Positions 6,876-9,253 of a stretch of DNA of 9,253 nt are shown piece after piece; position 1 is the stretch's first letter, and each line of letters opens with the position of its first letter. A program made the translations under genes and the position numbers. This stretch comes from Flavobacteriaceae bacterium. GTDB lineage: Bacteria; Bacteroidota; Bacteroidia; Flavobacteriales; Flavobacteriaceae. Location: assembly GCA_003511845.1 (NCBI GenBank), contig DOIV01000040.1, forward strand, positions 1 through 9,253, given 5' to 3'. The notes under the pieces were generated by a model, which did no database searches, was not told the origin of the DNA, and worked only from the letters and a program-made list of their open reading frames with translations.

Positions 6876-8930
6876 CAAAATGCAAGTATTAAAAAAGACA
6901 GTTTAGTAATAGAGCATAGAAAGCTAGTTTTAAAAGCCAAAAATACTGGTGAAAAAATTATTCTAAGATGGGCTCCAGATAGTCCAGGTGCTTGGCATAT
7001 ATCTAATAATAAAGGGTATATGATAGAGCGACTGGCTTATAAAGAAGATGCTAACCTTTTTGATACAGGCTATCAGTTAATGACTCCTGATACCTTAAAA
7101 CCTTGGGCTCTTGACAAATGGGAGCTTATTGCTAATGAAGCCTCTGGTGATAAATATGCCGCCATTGCAGCACAAGCCATACATGGGAAACGAAATTTAG
7201 CAGACCCAAGCAATACAAATTCTAGTTTTTTACAAAAAGCAAATGAACTGAATAGTTTATATGGATTTTCATTATTAGCAGCTGAATTTTCTCGTAATGC
7301 AGCTATTGCTTCTGCTTTAAGATTTGAAGATAGTGATATTGATCCAACAATGAATTATGTGTACAGAGTGTATAGTAATGCGGCAAGTGAGTTTTATCCA
7401 ATAGACACAGCTTATGTAATGTTAAAAGGTAATGAAATTACTAAAACTGAAATTCCAATTATTGATAAAGTTGAAGAAAGTGAAAAATTTATTGTTTTAA
7501 AGTGGGATAGAGCTTATAAAGATGATTTTTCTGCTTGGTATATTGAGAGGTCATTAGATAATGGTAAAACCTTTCAAAGACTAAATGATGATCCATATAT
7601 ACATAGCGTGGGTAAAAATCAAAGAGCAGATTATATAGTGTATAGAGATTCAGTTAAACAACTGTATAAAAAACAGCAATATAGAATTATTGGCATCAAT
7701 ACTTTTGCAGAATTGAGTGAGCCATCTCCAGTTGTTATTGCTATGGGTAGAGATAAAACGCCACCTCCAACACCACGTAATGTGAAAGCAGAACAAACCA
7801 ATACAAATGGTTTAAAAATAACTTGGGATGCCGATGAAGTTGAAGATTTAAAAGGATTTTACATTACAAAATCAACTTCTGTTGGCAGTAAAGAAGAGCT
7901 GATAACTAAAGAGTTACTGTCTAGAAATACGCGAAGTTATATAGATAATTCTTATGATCAATTAAAAAATAATTGGTATCAAATTTATGCTATTGATACA
8001 GTAGGTAATGCCATTGTTTCATACCCAACTTTTGGTTCGGTTAGAGATGATTTTGCACCAGAAAAACCAATACAAGTTGGAGGCAAAATAGATACTTTAG
8101 GTGTTGTAAAACTTGACTGGAAATTAGGTAAGGAAAAGGATTTATTTGGATATCATGTATATATGGCAAATGCAAAAGATCATGTTTTTGCAAGACTTAC
8201 GGCAAAACCAATACGAGATACTATTTTTACAGATACTATTACCTTAAAGGTGTTAACAGAAGACATTTATTATAAAATTAAGGCTGTAGATATAAAAGGG
8301 AATGTTTCTGAATACTCAAAAATATTGACACTTAAAAAACCTGATATAGTACCGCCTACTGCTCCTGTTTTTAATAATTACCATGTCTTAAAAAACGGAA
8401 TTCAACTTGCATGGGCTCCAAGCACCTCTCATGATATTAAAATACATTACCTCTATCGTAAAGAAGTAAAAGCAACAGCTTGGGAATTAATTTATAGAAC
8501 TGAGTCTTTAAAAAATCAAGACACTTACATTGATAAAAGTACAAAAGCAAGTATTACTTATCAATACAAAATAGTAGCCGAAGACGATGATGGTTTACAA
8601 ACCGAAGGTGTATATATAATTACCTTAACTGCTATAGATTTTTCTGTTCCTACAGCGGTGAAAAACATCAATATTAGTCTAAATAAAGAACAAAAACAGG
8701 CAGTTTTAAAATGGATGTATCCTAAAAAAGGAGCATTTACATTTATTGTTTTTAGAGCAGTAAACGGAGGTGGTTTCAATATTATCAAAACCTTAGAAAG
8801 TGGTCAAACACAATATATTGATAAGAATATTAAGCTAAATACCGATTACGAATATACCATTCAAGTTCAGTACCCTGAGCAGAAAAAAAGTGGATTTAGT
8901 CCCATAAAAAAATTAAAATCTAAAAGATGA
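6819..8930 (+). CDS. Secreted protein with six fibronectin type III-like modules
   Basis: This 703-residue protein starts at the only ATG that gives a signal peptide: K3-free hydrophobic core at residues 4-15 after MKQ, with probable signal peptidase I cleavage after Ala19 (IHA|QN). No lipobox Cys and no later membrane helix are seen, so it should be periplasmic or released. It is almost wholly Fn3-like. Core Trp residues stand at 51, 229, 336, 434, 532 and 632, and D-x-x-[PA] or D-x-x-P-P linkers open the last four modules at 312, 411, 509 and 607. Module 1 carries an Ala-rich, probably helical insertion (about 105-170) before YVYRVYS at 180. No catalytic motif and no T9SS C-terminal sorting domain are present; the end is basic (KKLKSKR). 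It lies 11 bases after the giant gene and overlaps the next by ATGA, so it probably binds one of their products. Fn3 arrays usually mediate binding or spacing; the ligand is unknown. Confidence 0.93.
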   Translation: MKQILFYFLIILGIINIHAQNASIKKDSLVIEHRKLVLKAKNTGEKIILRWAPDSPGAWHISNNKGYMIERLAYKEDANLFDTGYQLMTPDTLKPWALDKWELIANEASGDKYAAIAAQAIHGKRNLADPSNTNSSFLQKANELNSLYGFSLLAAEFSRNAAIASALRFEDSDIDPTMNYVYRVYSNAASEFYPIDTAYVMLKGNEITKTEIPIIDKVEESEKFIVLKWDRAYKDDFSAWYIERSLDNGKTFQRLNDDPYIHSVGKNQRADYIVYRDSVKQLYKKQQYRIIGINTFAELSEPSPVVIAMGRDKTPPPTPRNVKAEQTNTNGLKITWDADEVEDLKGFYITKSTSVGSKEELITKELLSRNTRSYIDNSYDQLKNNWYQIYAIDTVGNAIVSYPTFGSVRDDFAPEKPIQVGGKIDTLGVVKLDWKLGKEKDLFGYHVYMANAKDHVFARLTAKPIRDTIFTDTITLKVLTEDIYYKIKAVDIKGNVSEYSKILTLKKPDIVPPTAPVFNNYHVLKNGIQLAWAPSTSHDIKIHYLYRKEVKATAWELIYRTESLKNQDTYIDKSTKASITYQYKIVAEDDDGLQTEGVYIITLTAIDFSVPTAVKNINISLNKEQKQAVLKWMYPKKGAFTFIVFRAVNGGGFNIIKTLESGQTQYIDKNIKLNTDYEYTIQVQYPEQKKSGFSPIKKLKSKR
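7131..7328 (+). other. Ala-rich helical insertion inside Fn3-like module 1
   Basis: Between the first half of module 1 (Trp51 strand) and its closing strand YVYRVYS (from 7356) lies a stretch rich in Ala, Leu, Asn and charged residues, for example KYAAIAAQAIHGKR and LLAAEFSRNAAIASALRF. It lacks the alternating pattern of the surrounding strands and reads as two or three amphipathic helices. This would be an insertion in an Ig-like fold. Borders are approximate. Confidence 0.5.
7752..8927 (+). repeat. Four tandem Fn3 modules with a regular 98-99 residue period
   Basis: Modules begin at 7752 (DKTPPPTP), 8049 (DFAPEKP), 8343 (DIVPPTAP) and 8637 (DFSVP), giving steps of 99, 98 and 98 codons. The core Trp codons at 7824, 8118, 8412 and 8712 keep nearly the same step (98, 98, 100 codons). 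Late Tyr strands such as NWYQIYAID, IYYKIKAVD, YQYKIVAED and YEYTIQVQ mark the end of each module. The copies are diverged, without DNA-level identity, so the array is old rather than a recent expansion. Confidence 0.85.
8927..8930 (+). promoter_or_regulatory. ATGA stop/start overlap
   Basis: The TGA ending the Fn3 gene (8928-8930) shares bases with the ATG starting the next gene (8927-8929). Such overlaps commonly allow a terminating ribosome to restart, keeping the two products in fixed proportion. The upstream sequence has only a weak A/G run (AAAAG), consistent with dependence on coupling. Confidence 0.75.
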
Positions 8931-9253
8931 AAAAAATACTATTTATACTCACCATAAGTCTTCTTTTATTTTCAATAAATGCCCAGGCACAATTTAAATT
9001 AGAGTTAATTAAAATTAAGTGTATTGTTTCTGAAGAAAGTTCGGATGACGAAACCTATATTAGTGTAGGCAATAAATATAAAATATGGCATTATAATCAA
9101 GGTCATAGTGGTGATACTGGTTCTGGAGACCTAGAAAATCAAGATGTAAGAACACTCACACATTTAGCACCATTTAAATTTAATTGCCCAATAGTAATTA
9201 AAATAATGGAAGGTGATGTGGGTGACTCTGCTGATGACTTATTAGGGAAATTA
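8927..9253 (+). CDS. Small secreted protein with C2-like acidic motif, 3' truncated
   Basis: The ATG at 8927 overlaps the stop of the Fn3 gene (ATGA), and the frame stays open to the window end, giving 109 visible residues. It opens with a clear signal peptide (MKK, then a Leu/Ile/Phe core), with probable cleavage after Ala21 in AQA|QF. The mature part begins with an alternating strand ending in Cys32 (LELIKIKC), then an acidic turn (SEESSDDE) and a second strand with KIW. Near the end is EGDVGDSADDLLG (95-107), which resembles the calcium-binding loop of C2 domains, where Asp residues precede a [LI]-G. A C2-like, possibly calcium-binding fold is therefore inferred. No enzyme motif is visible. 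The start is supported by the signal peptide and the coupling to the gene before it. The C-terminal part, and any further domain, is outside the window. Confidence 0.85.
   Translation, partial: MKKILFILTISLLLFSINAQAQFKLELIKIKCIVSEESSDDETYISVGNKYKIWHYNQGHSGDTGSGDLENQDVRTLTHLAPFKFNCPIVIKIMEGDVGDSADDLLGKL

Overview
The window is AT-rich and almost entirely coding. Lys/Asn/Ile-heavy proteins, tiny intergenic gaps, no clear Shine-Dalgarno sites before the starts, and signal peptides ending in Ala-Gln all fit a member of the Bacteroidota, most likely a marine-type Flavobacteriia. The genus cannot be told from this sequence. There are no RNA genes, mobile elements, CRISPR arrays or recognisable promoters or terminators; the window lies inside one plus-strand transcription unit.

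Layout. (1) Bases 1-6807 are the 3' part of a gene for a giant protein of at least 2268 residues. Its reading frame is open from base 1, so the first ATG at 142 is internal and the true start lies upstream. From N to C it shows three Ig/Fn3-like modules, a very long beta-rich body with many motifs that I remember from giant uncharacterised Bacteroidetes proteins, a segment resembling the TANFOR domain, a Q/N/T-rich linker and a basic, aromatic tail. (2) After 11 bases, 6819-8930 encodes a secreted 703-residue protein of six Fn3-like modules, the first of which holds a helical insertion. (3) Overlapping its stop codon by ATGA, 8927-9253 encodes the start of a small secreted protein with a C2-like acidic motif, cut by the window end.

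How they may work together. Two of the three proteins have visible signal peptides, and the giant one looks like an exported, beta-rich, modular protein whose leader would be upstream. The spacing (11 bases, then a 4-base overlap) implies co-transcription and probably translational coupling. The simplest reading is a set of exported proteins acting together outside the inner membrane: a giant scaffold, an Fn3-array partner and a small C2-like partner. Their function is unknown; no enzyme, transporter or toxin can be assigned securely. This is the best candidate in the window for an undescribed system.
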